Notes under the pieces: generated by a model
Database searches by the model: none
What the model was told of the DNA's origin: nothing
The model's input: only the letters and a program-made list of their open reading frames with translations
Assembly: GCA_003993805.1 (NCBI GenBank)
Contig: RSEF01000004.1
Coordinates: 10,539,803 to 10,603,802 of the forward strand
Length of the DNA: 64,000 bases
Direction: 5' to 3'
DNA from: Himantopus leucocephalus
Lineage: Eukaryota > Chordata > Aves > Charadriiformes > Recurvirostridae
Program-made: the position numbers and the translations under genes
Part shown: piece after piece, positions 25,701 through 40,400 of the stretch
Layout: each line of letters starts with the position of its first letter
Numbering within the stretch: position 1 is the first letter of the stretch

Positions 25701-27836
25701 TGGTAATAGAGATTATTCTACTAAACTCATCAGTTATTACATTTAATATGCACTATGCTAAAAATTACAAACAATAAAATGCTTTCAACCTGAATGTGGT
25801 TTTTCATTTCTTTGAAGTCATTAGAAAGCTGCTGTGGTTTTAGTTAAGGTATTATTCTGTAGCATGAGGAAAATGTTATACTACAGGTGCAGAGAAGATT
25901 TAATCCACATGTTGCAAGGTTACATACGGATATAAACAATGGATTAATCCTCAGTCCCCTTCAGTTTTGACTCTCACGGGTCAGAAGAAAAATGGCCTAA
26001 TTCTGAAATTGTATGGTTCCCTGTATTGTCAACACCTTTTATTTCATCTGCAGAAGGTTTTGTGAGACAGATCTTAACTGATTATAATTTCATCATCATT
26101 TATAAAACTAAAGATCACAAAGTAGGTAGAAATACCCATACTGAGAGACAGAAAAGAGGTCACTCCTGCAGACGTCATAGGCGAGCACAGCAACATAAAA
26201 CCCACTCAGCCTTGTCTATACTGCTGTAACAACAGTGTGCAGACCAACCACAACTAGACTGAAGTTAGGCAGCTCAGGTATTCAAATATGCAAGTAAATA
26301 GTATCAGAGAGACGAGACTGAAACCCTGTTCAAGAATGCTGTAAATACCTAAAATCAACTTTCAAGATGTTCTAGGAAGACCAAATTTAATACGTGCGTG
26401 GATACAGAAAGTATTCATTCTCTCCCCTGACTTAATGAGCATAGCTTCTAATGCTCGAGGTTCTGTAGTGAAAGTTTGCATTTGGAAATTCCAAATGCCC
26501 TCTCAAGGCATAAATATTTTACCCTAATAAAACCTCAATTATTCTCCTCTCAAGGCATAAATATTTTACCCTAATAAAATCAGTCCTATTCCCAAAAAGA
26601 TTATAAGTACACTGATACATAAAACTATAGAGCTTAAGAATTCCACAAAAAATGTTTGTCGCTTCCTGTTCTATTTTCTCTCTTAAACAGAAAAGGACAA
26701 TTATGCTAAAGAGTACTCAGAAAGAGCCAGCCTATGACCACAATACCTGTAGAACTGGAAAACCATTTCCGAAAACAACTTACCAGGGGACTCAATCCGT
26801 GTTAACTATTAAGCATCTGTTTTGTTCTGTGTTTTAAGAAAAAAGGACTGCCTAATTACAGCAAATACCTTAAAGCTTTCTTTGGAGAATTTCGTATCTA
26901 TCTATCAACATATATGTATCATTTATACTATCTTCATATTTTATTCTCTATGGTGCCATTCCTTAAAAAGAATATTTGTCAAATAACAGGACTATCAGGC
27001 TACAGTAGATCTGTATTAACATTAGCTCTCTACTTGATACCAGATTCATCAACCTGAATCTGCTTGACATACCTATTGTAGGACAGAAGTGAAGAACACA
27101 AGCAGGAATAAAAAAAAACAAAACTGTTAGATGAAAAATAATTTTTTTTTTTTTTGAAGGAACCACATAGAATACAAATCTATTGAGAGATTTATGGAAA
27201 TCTACAGAGCTCAATTTGATATGCTGCTATTTAGGTATGTACAAACACAGATACAAATCAATGAAAATCAATGTATATCTTCCTATTAAGTTAGATAGTA
27301 ATTTTATTGTTGTGATTCTTACATCTAAAAGCAGCAAATTTTAGACAGCTGTATAAACAACAAGTAAACACAGTTCAGAACCAGAGCCAAATACAGTCAT
27401 TCATTCACACGAGATAATAAACACCTTGGATTTGAAGAGTTTCAAGCTTTGCAAACTTTATCTGGGTTTCATCAGGAAAAAACAAAGTTCTTAAATCTGG
27501 GAAAAAAGAACACTATTAAAAGCACATATATGACACTAAAACTGAATTTCACCCTTTAACAATGCAAACTTCTATTTATTGCTAAGTGGGGAAAAAAGTG
27601 ACCATCAGCAATATAAAAATCTTTAAAAAGGTGAACAGACAACAAAGGTTCAAATGTTTTTCAGTATGTTCATCCATGTAAGTATATGAAGTACTGTGTG
27701 TAAAAAATGGTCTCCACATGTGTTCAACTCTTACGACTGTCTCCAGGTGAAAGTTTCAAGCACAGAAACATTATGCACAGAAGCGTACATTCTCCAAGGA
27801 GAGACCGTGAAGGGGCAGTGCCAAAAGACTGTTTAC
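22791..27836. other. Unique non-coding sequence
   Basis: No gene is supported. Minus-strand open frames of 131-132 codons (22773-23168 and 23350-23748) have no recognised motif. A strong plus-strand acceptor (TCTCTTTTCTCTGTAG) at about 25550 is followed by only 12 open codons before a stop. A 47-bp-period duplication is at 26500-26579. Confidence 0.5.
26500..26579. repeat. Two 33-bp perfect direct repeats, period 47
   Basis: Positions 26500-26532 and 26547-26579 are identical, each starting CTCTCAAGGC and ending CCCTAATAAAA, with a 14-bp spacer. No N lies between them, so this looks like a genuine recent local duplication or an assembly error. Confidence 0.95.
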
Positions 27837-27852
27837 CTCCTCTGAACGACAG
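27837..27852 (-). CDS. Possible 16-nt micro-exon linking two candidates
   Basis: A strong minus-strand acceptor (TTATACCCATCCCCAG) and donor (GAGGAG/GTAAAC) enclose 16 nt. Read in phase 0 it gives LSFRG plus one G, which would join the AA at the start of the exon at 12300-12403 to form GAA. It fits the phases of 37500-37555 (ends in phase 0) and 12300-12403. Micro-exons this small are exceptional, all three frames are open, and the match could be luck. Confidence 0.1.
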
Positions 27853-30800
27853 CTGGGGATGGGTATAACTAAGACAGACTCCCTGTGACAGGTAATCACG
27901 ACGTGGAGCCGATACACCGCAAACTTAGCTCAGTACTAGCCCTGTTGTGTCTAAGTCAGGTACGCTGTAAAATTTCAATGATGCCTTTAAATTCTAATGG
28001 TTTCAAGCTGCTGTAAACTTCTGCAGCAATCAAAAATAATCTGTCATGGGACTAAGGGGTATGAACATCATGTCATAGTCACTCTGCTGTTAGATTTATT
28101 GGAGGGTAAAGCATGTCATTTATGCATCAACTCACAGGAGAAAAAAGCAATCCCTATGAAGTTAATCTAATAATAGACTGGAAAGCAATGATTACTGTTT
28201 CATGTGCAGTAGCTATTTGTAGCAGTGGTTGGCCTAATTCAGCAGGCCTTGCCTGTCAGAGCTCTGGGATTAGCAAGTGTTTAGATGAAAATCTATCGGG
28301 GAACATCAAGAAATGGTTTAATGAGGAACAAAAGTCTTCATTGTTACATTTAATATTTGCCGAAACTTTTCCATTTGCACCACTACATTTTTAAAAAGCT
28401 TACTGGAAGTGACATGCCAAATAGAATACAAATGTTGAGGGACCGTAACTTTAATTAATCTACGATAGCTCTCTGCAATTTCAACGTAAAAGTCTGCTCT
28501 CACTATTTGTATGCAGGCAGAATGCCCTGAAAACGAGTGCAGGATTTTTTTAAAGACATGACTAATAATCATAGCCTCACCATACTATATACGTTTTCCA
28601 TCAACTAAATATTTCACATATATTGACTAATCAACCTTCTTGCTCCCCATATGGTATAATCCAACTGTTGGCATCATTTTAGAGGAGTGGAAGCAGGAAG
28701 ACAGACATCTGATATTTAGAACCCAAACATACAGCAAAATGGCACAATGGGGACTGGACCCCAGAAGATCCTGAGTGAGTCCCCAGACTATTCTCATGCC
28801 AGGAGCCACGCACCTCCATCTAGAAGGTGCCCTAAACATTTCTCAGGTCTTAAAACAATTTATACAAAAAAAGATCTCAAATTCCTTGATTAGGCTCAAG
28901 TTCTGATGTTAAAGAACCCTGGGGAAGAGGTTGCCTTTCATCTTCCTTCATCCAGTAAGCAGAATTAAAACTAACCCAAAGACGATATTCCAGTTCCCTT
29001 TTGCTTATAGATACTGTTCACGACAAATAAGAATGAACGCCTCAATTTGAGAAAACAAGACATTCCTATCAAAAGCAAAATCAGAAGTTAATCTGATTCA
29101 TGCATACTTTTTACAGCTAATTCTCTCCAATAAAATTCTCAGCAAAGAATGAAAAAGAAATATAGAAAATAAGACACTGCAGTGTACTTTCACATTAACA
29201 TGAGACATACAAGGGAACATTTAGCTATACCACAAGTTCTCATTTTCATAGACACCCAGTCATTTCCACACCCTCTACCAGAAAATTACCTAACCAGCAG
29301 AACCCTCCTTCAGGTAATCATCAGCAGCTATGGAAGATCAAGATTAAACCTGTTACTACAGCCAAGTCATCCCCTTCTCACAGGATGTCATATAAAAGAG
29401 GAGACACCATGGACTATCAAATCAAACCGTGCACCAAGTCCCTGCTCTATCCATCACAATCCACCTCCATGCCCTGTCCATGTCTAGCCACCAGCAAAAT
29501 ACCAACCTACGTCCCACTAAGGACAGCTTTTACTGAAAGCTGCCTAAAACCAAGATGTAACCAGCTCTGTACTATCCTTAGTAACTACTGTCATGCCAAG
29601 CACTTTTCCTGCCAAAGTTGCCACAAGTCCCTGAATTCCCCTTAATACAAAAAATGCTGCAAAATGTTATGTCTTTATGAACTGTGCTCATGTAGGCTAT
29701 TTAACTGCAAAAGTAATCCGGAATTCGAAATATTTCCAAGTGAGATGCAAAGTAAAAGCATAATCACAAATAGTTACACTAGAAATCCCATTTTACTAAC
29801 ACTTAAACAAATTTATGCAGGGGAATCTGATCTAAGTGCTGAAGAAAAAGTTATCTAGGACTAGCACAGATCTCATGCCCTTTCTTGTAAATGTGTAGAA
29901 ACAGGCAAATATGGACTACTTTATCAATAGTAAATACTGACATGCTTAGAAGTCTGGACTGACAATGTTAATATCAACCTACTGCATCTTATCAATTTAA
30001 CTCATGACTCTTCAGAGTCACAGTTAAACCAAGATTAACCAACACTGCATACATCTTTCATTTCAGAAAAAGTTTAATTTTTAACCTGGTATTTAATGTA
30101 AAAACTAAGGGGAAGTGATTTATATTTTATTTCAACTTCTTGTTGAAGGAATCTTACTACAAAAGTACAGGTCAAAACCTAACACTAAAAATTACTAAAA
30201 ATAAAAATTACTCTAATCTTGATAACTGGTTTTAGACACACAAAAGCAACTTCTTTTATTTTATAAAATAAAATAAAAGCCTATATAAAGTTGAAAAAAA
30301 AAGAAATTAAGATGTGGCTGAAACAACTTACTGTTTCTTGAGCACATTTTAAAAGTGATGCTTACAGCCCCTTAGCTAGTATTTGTGAAAAATCATTTCA
30401 CCACGATATTTAGCTGTCCTTCCAATTGCAATTGAAGAGTATCCCACAAAATCCATTGCAAAATTCCCACTTGTTACTTCACCGGAGATGTATAAAACCA
30501 GAATTTGATGATGCAGAAGATACAAGTACTAGGGTTATATTACTGGCTCTCATTAGCAAAAATAAACATGTGAGATGTGAGTGATAACATTAGATGTCAC
30601 AGTTCACCCATTCTTTTAAAGACCAGTATGATCTTCTTGAGCTGGAAAACAGTAAAACAGAGAAAACTAGCTCACCAAGACCAGCTAGTTCCTCAATTAA
30701 CATAGCGGCTAATCATCTTAGCCTTTAAAAATATGCAGGTAGTAAATCCTAAAACTAAGCAATATTTTACTACCTAGGAAACTACTTCAATGTCATTGTT

Positions 30801-33800
30801 ATTTTTACTGCCTCAGCACGGAGTTCTAGATCAGAATCTGAAAAGCAGAAAAATACCTGGTGAATGATAAGAGAAAGATGAAAAGAACACAAAGTAGCCA
30901 AGGAGATCAAGGGTCATCCTTTGATCATACCACATCTTTTATGGTAACAATACAAACTATCTCTGTCCACTCACAAGCCAAAACCACTCCCCACCTAGCC
31001 ATTAGATAGCAAGGTTTGTTGTTGTCAGTACAGAACTTTGTCCACAGAGCAAATTCCAATACAGAATGGAGACAGCCAAAGAAGAGTGGCCAACACTGGC
31101 TTTCCATATACAGGGCACGGCACGCAACCAAGTGTAGCCATAGGAGGGTCTTGAGGCTTCCGTCATCAATGGCTAAGAACCCCAACCGTACCACAACCTG
31201 GCCACTCTTAACACCCTCCTCCTATTTAGAGTCAAACACGAGCCCAGACTAACCTGCTGTCTGATCATCATTCATCAAATTCCTGATCTTGATCCCTGGC
31301 AACCATCCTTTGGATCCTGAGAGGTTCGTTGAACTTTCAGGGATAAGATTTATCTCTCTCATCCAAACCTTTCCTAATCCTCCTCCTTTTGCAGGTGGCA
31401 CAGACACCGCAGGCATGAGCACAGGAAACCTACCAGAAGCGATCATATGATTTATTGCTTCTGATTTCTATCTCTTTTGTATCACTTCTCCTCTTTATAG
31501 CCTGGGAAATAAACATTAACTTGAAAGGAAAAGAAAAATGGTCACAGACCAGTTTCTAGGATGGCTCTGCTTTTCAAATCAGAAGCACATTGTGGAGGGT
31601 TTTGGTGTGGGCCATGATACTGAAACGGCTCAGCTAATTGAGGGCAACCTCAAGGTCAATGCAAATTGTAGTGTAGACATAAAAGTCAAGGGCAAAAGAA
31701 TAAAGAGGAAAGGCACAGTAATATGATGCAATGAAAAATGGAGATCAAGAGAGACACATCAGAAAGGGAAGGACATGTCCATATCAACAGGCAAAAAACC
31801 TATTCTCAGGATATTTTCCTACGCACAATAGACAGTGAAAACTTCCCATCAATGAATAAAAATTCTTAACAGGATTAGGACTCATGCTTAGCTAATATAT
31901 AGGACTGATAAGCTACTATGAAGAAGTATGATCTGTAATTAAAAATTTTAATGAAGCAGTTCCAAAACAGGAAGGCCAAAACAATTTATGGTACATTTCC
32001 CTGATGTTTATTTAACAGGTTTCAAAAAGAGATTTTGGTGACAAGTTTTCAGCAATCTAACCCAGCTGCAAGCACAAAATAACCTTCTGAAGCCGTATAC
32101 AGACTAATCTAATACATTTCAGGGGAAAAAAAAAAATTGAGATCAATATATCCATATGTCATACAAGACTACACAGAACAATCTTGTACTGGGAAATACC
32201 AAAACCACTATCTAAATGGCAAAGCCCTCCGAATTGCCATTGAAAGATGGCATGGCTTTCTGGGTCAGCTGGATTTGAATAATAGGGTGTTCTCAGCCCA
32301 AATAACCTATTGACTTCCATATATAACAAAATAGAGAGACTCTTTCAAGTGCCTCCTAGATTTAGCAGCTGTTGCTCTGACATTGTCACCAACGCATCCA
32401 TCTTAATCACAGTATGATCCTTTCAACTTTTCTTTTTGAGGCTCTGCTTACTTCCTTCCACTCTTCAAGTCCCCTCATCTGCCCAAGACATATGTCAGCT
32501 CAAAGCACTGTGTGAATATGAGTTAAAACAATATATCTGGTTTCTCCTGAATTGTGCCTCTTTGTTTTAGCATATGAAACATATACATCTACATAATTCT
32601 GTACTTATACGTATAGGAAACCTATAGATGCCTATGGGAGATGCCGTCTGGCTACTTTTGTTTTCCTATTCTGATGCATTCTGCTGCAGCAACTCCCCTG
32701 TAACATCCCTTGCCCATCACCACAGGCATTTTACTTTTTATTCTCATTATTCTTTTTGATTTTTCTTTGCTTGAAATAAAGACTCCATATGTTTTGCTCC
32801 TTTTATTAGAAAATGTTAATGCTGTGTACCAGAGGGCACAGTCAAATGAAGGATTGCCATTTGGACAGAATTACATACCCAAGTATTGCCTACGGTCTAT
32901 CACCTGTATGAGTGCTTTAAAGCAGATCTCAGTTTTGTTTCTGCCAGAATTTAAGGCAATATTTTAATATTGAAAACAATATTCAATACTTTCTAAGGGA
33001 GGATTTGTTCCATCAAACTCTTTCAAATTAACTGGTACTTAATAGCCTACAACTCACTGCAGATACGTTTCTAGTTCTTAAAAACATGACCCATCTGAAT
33101 TATCTCTGCTTTTAAAAGAAAGCTCAACCATATGCACTTCTAGTTAATTTAAAATCATATTCAAACTATTCTCCTCACTCAAGTTCTCATCTGAAAAACT
33201 GATATACTATTTTAACTGTATAGGTCATAACAGTCACGAGTCCCTTGGAAGGAGAGCAGACCTCATTTTACCACTAAAGCACGAGAAGGCTGCACATCTG
33301 AAACAGCTTTAGCATACTGGGTAATTCACATTCACTAAGTGGATTAGCTGAAATAAGCATAATAAATGAAAGAGAATAAAATAAAAAACAATTTCACACT
33401 AAGTGAAGGCTTGACTTATAGGAAGTGGCAGCTCTGATGGCCCAAGGCATAGAATTAGTTTTGCCACTCGATAATTTGACTGATTCACTCGAGTGGCCAG
33501 AAGAGGACATTTTCTGCCTGATTTCAGTGTAATCAAGTCACCTGCTCTGCGATTACCAGGGCCAAGTCAACTGCACTCTGCTGCACCCCGCCTGCGTGCC
33601 GTGAGTAGCAAGAACAGTGTTTTCTGCATATGTGTGCAGAACTAGTGAGCTGTTAATGATAGTGAGATTTAGCTACATCTGTACATTAGGATATTTTCAT
33701 TTGAGACCACATATGCAATATTAAAATAACGTATTCCATTAACTCCTTTACATACATAAAGTTTGGGGCTACCCATGGGATGTTCTCTCAGTTCTGTTAT

Positions 33801-36800
33801 ACCTACCAGCAGCAAAGAGCTTATGCATTACTTTTAGTTAGACAAAAGAGGTGACAGATGCAAATACAGAAAAAAAGTAATTCCAAGAGTAATTCCATAG
33901 AAATATAAATGGTATTTTCTGTCTTAATTAGAAATGACTATGAAATTCTTTACAAACAATTACAGCAAGATTTTCTGTTTAAATATAATTTCCCTCCTCA
34001 TATATATATTATATAAAAAGACTGTAATATACACACAGAGATTTGGGAATGTGTATGAACAACTTGCATGACACTATGTCAGTTTTATTCCTGCTTTGCT
34101 GAACTGCGGTCAGACAGATAAATGCAATATATGTGCTCATCTTTAAGCATATGACCAGTTTCACTGGTTATTATTTATTGCTAACCTTTCAAAGTAATGA
34201 TTGTATACTGCATGTCAAAAGAACAGACTTTTATATTACTATTGAAAAGAGTATTTTCTTCCCTTTATGCAAATATTAGATTGAGACTGCCCCAGTCAGG
34301 AGAGATAATCCACTTAGAAATATCATTCTTATTAATGTACATCCAACCAATATGCAAACGTGAAAAACAGTAATTAAGCATTTTATTTTTTTTTAAATTG
34401 TGCAATGGTAAAAACAAAGTTATTATGTGTATCAAAATGATTTACCATTTTATAACTAATTTTCTACTTGACATATGTTTCTGCATGATTCATCCACATT
34501 TTCCAGAATCAAAGTGCATGATCTGGCAAACTAAATCTGTTAATAAAATGAAAAGGTGACCTTGCTTAATTTAATAAGTCTGCGTAGAAATACTCTTTCA
34601 ACATGTTAAAGAATTACAAAAAGGTTATCACAGCTCGCTTTCATGGGAGAGTACTCTACCTTTTCCAGCTCATTTCTCAGGCTTTTACTGTAATTCATTA
34701 GATTACATAAAAACAATGTACATCATTATATTTTAATAAAGGCTTTCCTTTCCTAATAAAATGTCTGTCATTTACATTCAGGCATGTAGTATATAAAATG
34801 CTTCTCTTTCTGAAGAAAAGCTTTTCATATTCAAGTCACAAGAGGTTGGTAGCTCTAGGAATTATTTTTCTTTGCTAAGGATTTTCAGGATGAATTCAGT
34901 TTCTAGACTGAACCCTCCAGAACTGTGATCCTACATTTATCTTTAAAATAGGTACAACACAGTAGCAGCAATGCCAGTTGCTATCAGCATGCCTCTCTGC
35001 AAACTGAAGAGGTCTCTCTCTTCAGCAAAAGGATGGCATATAATACTTATACTCATTAAGTCAGCTTGTTTTTCTTTACACCAATTAATTTTGACTGTGA
35101 TAAAATAGTTCATACTATACAAATGCATTTCCAGTGAAATCTTAATATGGTCCCAGTCACATAATGAGAACGATCAGACAATGAAATCTATTTTAGTTAT
35201 GCTAGCTTCAAAATAAAAATGTGAGCCTCTTCCATACACTCAGTAAGACATGCTTCCTTTTCATCATGAATCCTAATTTGTTGCCAGCACTTGGCATCAT
35301 GTTTTATTACTTGGGAAGGGCTGAAAGAAGAGCACATTCTTCTTGTGCAGGAGGAAACACCGACTGCAGCTGCTGTACTTTCTTCGTAGCAAAGGTCTGC
35401 TCCTCGGGAGATCAGCTATACAAGGAGCTTCTCCAGAAAGGACAGTGAGACAGCCTTCATTGCTAAACTTGCTTCTCTCCGTTTTCTGCACAGGCATGAA
35501 AAATATGCCAAAATCTTCTCTCCCAGATTACCACGGCAGTTTTTCACTACTTTACATAGACTCAAATCATCCCTTCCTGATCACACAGAGCATTCTTTGC
35601 CTACTTTGAACATATCTACCCCCTTGCTTTCAGCATACCAAGCTCTGCAAAACTAATAAAAAGCCTAATGCAGGAATCAGCAGCAGCAAATAAAAAATTT
35701 CTACTGATTGTTATTAATGCCTCAACCCGAGAAGAAATATTTCCAGAAGGGAGAATTAGAACCAGTGGTTTGCAAATCATCATCCTCAAACAAGCGGGAT
35801 TTCCATCTGTGACCTTGGACTCCAAGTGCAAGCCACTCCCATCACTCTGAGCTGTTCAATGTGGCCAAAAAAGAACAAATAGCCATCATAGTCCAGGTGA
35901 CTTCCCAATCAGCACCGATTTTGTTAAATTTTTTTTCCAAATCTTTTTCAAAAAACACGTTGCTGCTTTTCACAAACCCTAGTAACACAAAACAGTAGAA
36001 GAATGAAGACCGCTAGGACAATTGAGAGGGAGTATTGGCTTGAAATAACCATTTACTGAATTCACAATTTTGCAAAAGAATCCTTATAGAACATGTTCTC
36101 CAAAACACTATAGTAAGTAGCAAAACTCTCGTTTAAGCAAACAAGTAACCCAATCCAAATCAATGGGATTATTTGTTTGCCTAATCTTAAAAACATACTG
36201 AAGTATTTCACTTGCTTAGGCCTCTAGAGGTCTGTATGACAAGGACTGAAGCACAACAGCTCTTAAATTACATTAAAAGTACTTAATACCTGACCAGAAT
36301 TGTAACTCTGGGAATACTTGGATTTAAGTATAGTACATGCTTACTTTTTAATCCAGTGAGATTTATTCTCTATTTTTTTCTAAGCAATTTGCAGCACTGT
36401 TATTATACCAAGAATTTTGCCAAAATACAGCCTTACGAAGTTTTCCTTTAGGAAACCACACTACTCAAATCTAATATAGATCTGAATGCTGCATTTTAAC
36501 ATAATATTATTTATGTAAATGCAGTAGATTTTAGCATTTCAAATAGATGATGGATCAACATTTTTCTGCAACCATAGATGTCTATCCAGCCAGTTACAAC
36601 TGTATCTATTTAAACAGTTATAGACCATTACCTCTCAAAGTCCTAAGAATAAAAATTTAAGTGTTTGCAGGCACCTTGAGCTTAACCAGTCTTCTGAAAT
36701 ACTGATGGATAAATCTAAAGCAGAGTAGAGGTATCAGTGACAATCTATGCTTCTTTTCTCTGATCCTATATGCCATAATGTTACGATTTCTGTTGTTAGC

Positions 36801-37499
36801 ATAAAATATGCTTTGTTTAAAACAGAGAATCATGAATAGGCTTTATGTCACCCAAGGTAACAGTCCAGAATCTGAAGATCCTTGATTTGCCTGCCAGAGA
36901 ATTATCACCCTACAGTGCATTTGATGAGCCTTGTACCCAGCTAAATCAATAAGCCATTCTCCATTAGTGTGAATGCAAAAATTCTTCAATGACAATATAA
37001 CTTCAGTGAATCCAAAAAACAGCTTCCTGTATTCAAATGCAAGACTGTACAATGTGCAGTCAGTCCGGGATTCTTACACAAACACTCTTACAAGGCGTTT
37101 AAATACACTTGCTGTGATACTGGTTAAAGGTACCAAACGGAGAATATTTCAGACTAAGTATTTGCTCAACTTAATCATGCTACTGTGAAGGAAAATAAGA
37201 CTAAACAAAAACTATTCAGTTACAATAGTGTTACATTGTTATTGCCAAAACAGTCCTCCAGAAAAGAGACTGTTGAAGATAAATCTTTCATACCTCCTGG
37301 TACTATTTTTGACTTTAAGAAATGTCTTAACGATGCCTTAAAAAAGCTAAAACAGTCTCAAAGTCAGTAAAAGATGTGACTAAGAGAAGCAGATAATGAT
37401 GATTATAGACCTCAATGCCTTCAGACGCTAGGCTAAAAGAAAACCTGGTAGGAAAGAATGTCACAAATTACAAAAAAAACCACCCAGATGAAAACTTAC
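27853..37499. other. Unique AT-rich non-coding sequence
   Basis: No gene or transposon recognised. Several minus-strand segments look like short exons (30639-30671, 30834-30862 and 34653-34680), but their phases do not chain with each other or with the neighbouring candidates. A 69-codon minus frame at 36843-37052 is open after a TTGTACAG acceptor, but its only nearby donor is weak. Confidence 0.5.
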
Positions 37500-40400
37500 T
37501 GATTTTATTAATTCTGTGATACTTGGGCCAACTTTTTCAAGTGGTTCCCTTCCATCTGCAAATCAAGTTAAATTCAGCGCAGACCTGCCCAGAGTGTCAG
37601 GACAATACAGTCTTAATTCTCTCAGTGTGACCACTTTGGTTGAACTTTGTCATCTCAAAAGATGTAGGAACTCAGTAGGATCAATTTTTTAAAAAATCGT
37701 GCAAAAGCTTAAAAACGAAAGTATATTACCAAGTTTCACACTTCTCGGACAATATTTAGTATCTGAGGCTATGTGTAAATTAAATTTACAAGTTTAACCA
37801 TTCAGTAAATTCTCAACAGCTTTAACTATTCATTTGTCAAAAATCTAATGACCCAACCAGACAAAGTAGACACTAAAAATGGATGCCTTAAGAAAGATAA
37901 TATTAAAAGAGAAAAGGAAAGAGAGGAAGCGAGTGACTCATAGTCACCAAGTATAGTTTTTAGATTATCAGGTCTCTACTGAATGGCTGTATTTTAAAGA
38001 GTAATGACATGATCCTGCATTCCTCATTCACCCAAATTCATGCTCCCTTCAGCACAGAAATTTGCTGGCATGAGATGGGGTGGTACTCAATCATGCAGCA
38101 TACATGGTCTTTAATTTTAAAATCCAGTTAAATGGATGTTCTAACATCATTTTTTATCTAAGAACATTTCATGATAACATAAAGAGTGAGCATGTAACTT
38201 ATTTGTCAGCTTTACTGTGTAGTGGATAACTTTCCTATGTTACTCACACGAGCTTTCATTTCCCAAAGCTATATGCATTCATTATGACAGTAAAAATGAA
38301 GAGTTGCTAAAGACATGTATGCATTTTTATTATTGTTTGAAAAAATAGATCTTTCTACAGTCCTTTGAGCTTCTGAGTGTGTGATTTGTATAAAATATTT
38401 CTCGTTTTGGGGACACACCAGATGGAGTGCAGGGCACTGTGGGATATGCCATTTATCACAATGACAGTGCGTAGGTAGCACTGATCCTCTCACCACAGGG
38501 GGAAGCTAGAGCTGCAAATGTGGAGCAGCATTAAAAGCCCGATGAGTGGAGTTTGGCAACACTTGTACTACTCATTAACTTAATCATATTAATTTATTAG
38601 CCATATATATCAAAGTAATTCACAACCGAATTGTCACCAAGAACAATTTATAAACTGTTAACGTTCCCCATAGGCAGAGGACTGTTGTGACATCCTAAAT
38701 CAGTATGTTTGCCTTTGATTAAAAATAATAATTTCTACCAAGCCAGGTAACGCCAACAATGACAAAGTCATGCATATGTTTCTCATTATAAATGGAACTT
38801 TAAAATGACATCTATGACAACTGGAAAAAAAAAGGATAATTGTAAACCGTGAAATGAGCCACAGAAATAATGTAAACATACAAATATGTTCAGTTAAATG
38901 TGCTGAGAAAGGAAAGGGTTCCCTTAACATTATAATTGTCTGCTCCCTGCTCTCGGAGGCTCCAGGATTCCTGCCAGCAGCTGCCAGCAACAGCGGCCCT
39001 ACATCAAACACCCCAAGAGGTGAAATCGCTCCATAGATGTTCTGTAAAGTGACCCTGAGTGAATGCTTATTGTTCAAATAACAGCTCTTTCTTGGAAGCA
39101 AGCTTTACAACTCAGAGAGGAAAAGCTTCAGAGCTTGGTTTTGGTGATCCCAGTCTCTGAGCCAATGCTACACGTGGGGCAGATTCGCCGCCTCCAGACC
39201 CACTGCACCCCTCTGTAAGGGAACGTCCTTGTGTAAGGGAACGTCCTTGCTGCTCCTGGGGCTCTGCTCTTTGTGACCCTGAGCACATCTTACAGTTCCT
39301 CAGCCAGCAGAGGCTGGTGGGCACTGGAGCAGCACCAGTCTCAGATGGAAATAAGGAGATGATCCATGGGATCAATGGCACCAGGGGGCTCCCGCAGGCA
39401 GCTCTGTGCATCAGCAGAGCTATGCTGGCTGACTGTGTGCCCACCTTGATAAACAGCAGCTGGATACCAAAGACCTCGAAAGCCTCTAGTCTCATTCACT
39501 TCTCTAACAAGGATATACCAAATTGAAGTACCTAAAAACTGCAGCAAATACTGGTTTATCCTCTCTCTTCTGTAGAAAGACTGAGTGGCTGCTGCTGTCA
39601 CTGCTGAATTGAAGTAACACATGAAGTTATCATACTCCTGTGAGCTACTCTATTTATTTGAGCCCTACAATGATGTCACTTGGTACAGCTATTAAAATAT
39701 TAATTTCACTAAAATATTAATTACATAAAACTATTCCATTCACAACAGCTTCTCTTAACTGTAAGACAAAACTATAATGAAAAAGTATTTAAATCTGTTC
39801 AAACAGGTCAATATTTTAATTATTACATTCTTAAAAACTGTAGACAAACAGCTAATGAGATACCGCCTATTTTAACTGTCTGTTTATGAAATAAAAAAGG
39901 ATCACGTCAAGGGAGTGAAACTAATCTAGCTGATAATGAAAATAGCAGTTTATCTTACCCATTTGGAAATGCAGGTGGTTTGCTTTTGTCACCTGGGCAG
40001 ACCAATGTGAGAAAACAGCAGGGACTTGATGATAGGTGCTGGCAGTGGGTTTAATCAGAAGGTATTAACACCAGGGAAGGCCTCAGACATCCTACCCGCC
40101 CGTGGCAGCACCAGCCACCATCTCTGCACACAGTATGGACCACAAAGTTTTCCCTAGCAGGGAGACAATCAACTGGGGACGAACCTCTGCCTAACCTCTG
40201 AAATTCTGAATCCTCCCGCCTCCCAACCAGCAAAGGCCACCAAAGTCAAGTATCCGTTTGAAAATTCATTTTCCTTTTCAAACACACAAATTGCCCATCA
40301 GCCAGGCTTCCTCCCATCTCTTGCACTGAGCACTCAGCAGCCCTCAGCGCTAAACCAGGCCTACCAGGCTGCCCACAGCTCCAGACACCAAATCACAGAA

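Noticed and set aside
36137..36180. Imperfect hairpin with GCAAACAA/TTGTTTGC arms, possible microRNA precursor
   Set aside because: About 44 nt in all with interrupted pairing, shorter than a usual pre-miRNA stem.
38491..38510. CTCF-like string CACCACAGGGGGAAGCTAGA
   Set aside because: The AGGGGG core is present, but several upstream core positions do not match, so it is too weak to call.
38700..39101. 133-codon minus-strand frame
   Set aside because: Low-information hydrophobic translation, no motif and no splice context; expected by chance in 64 kb.
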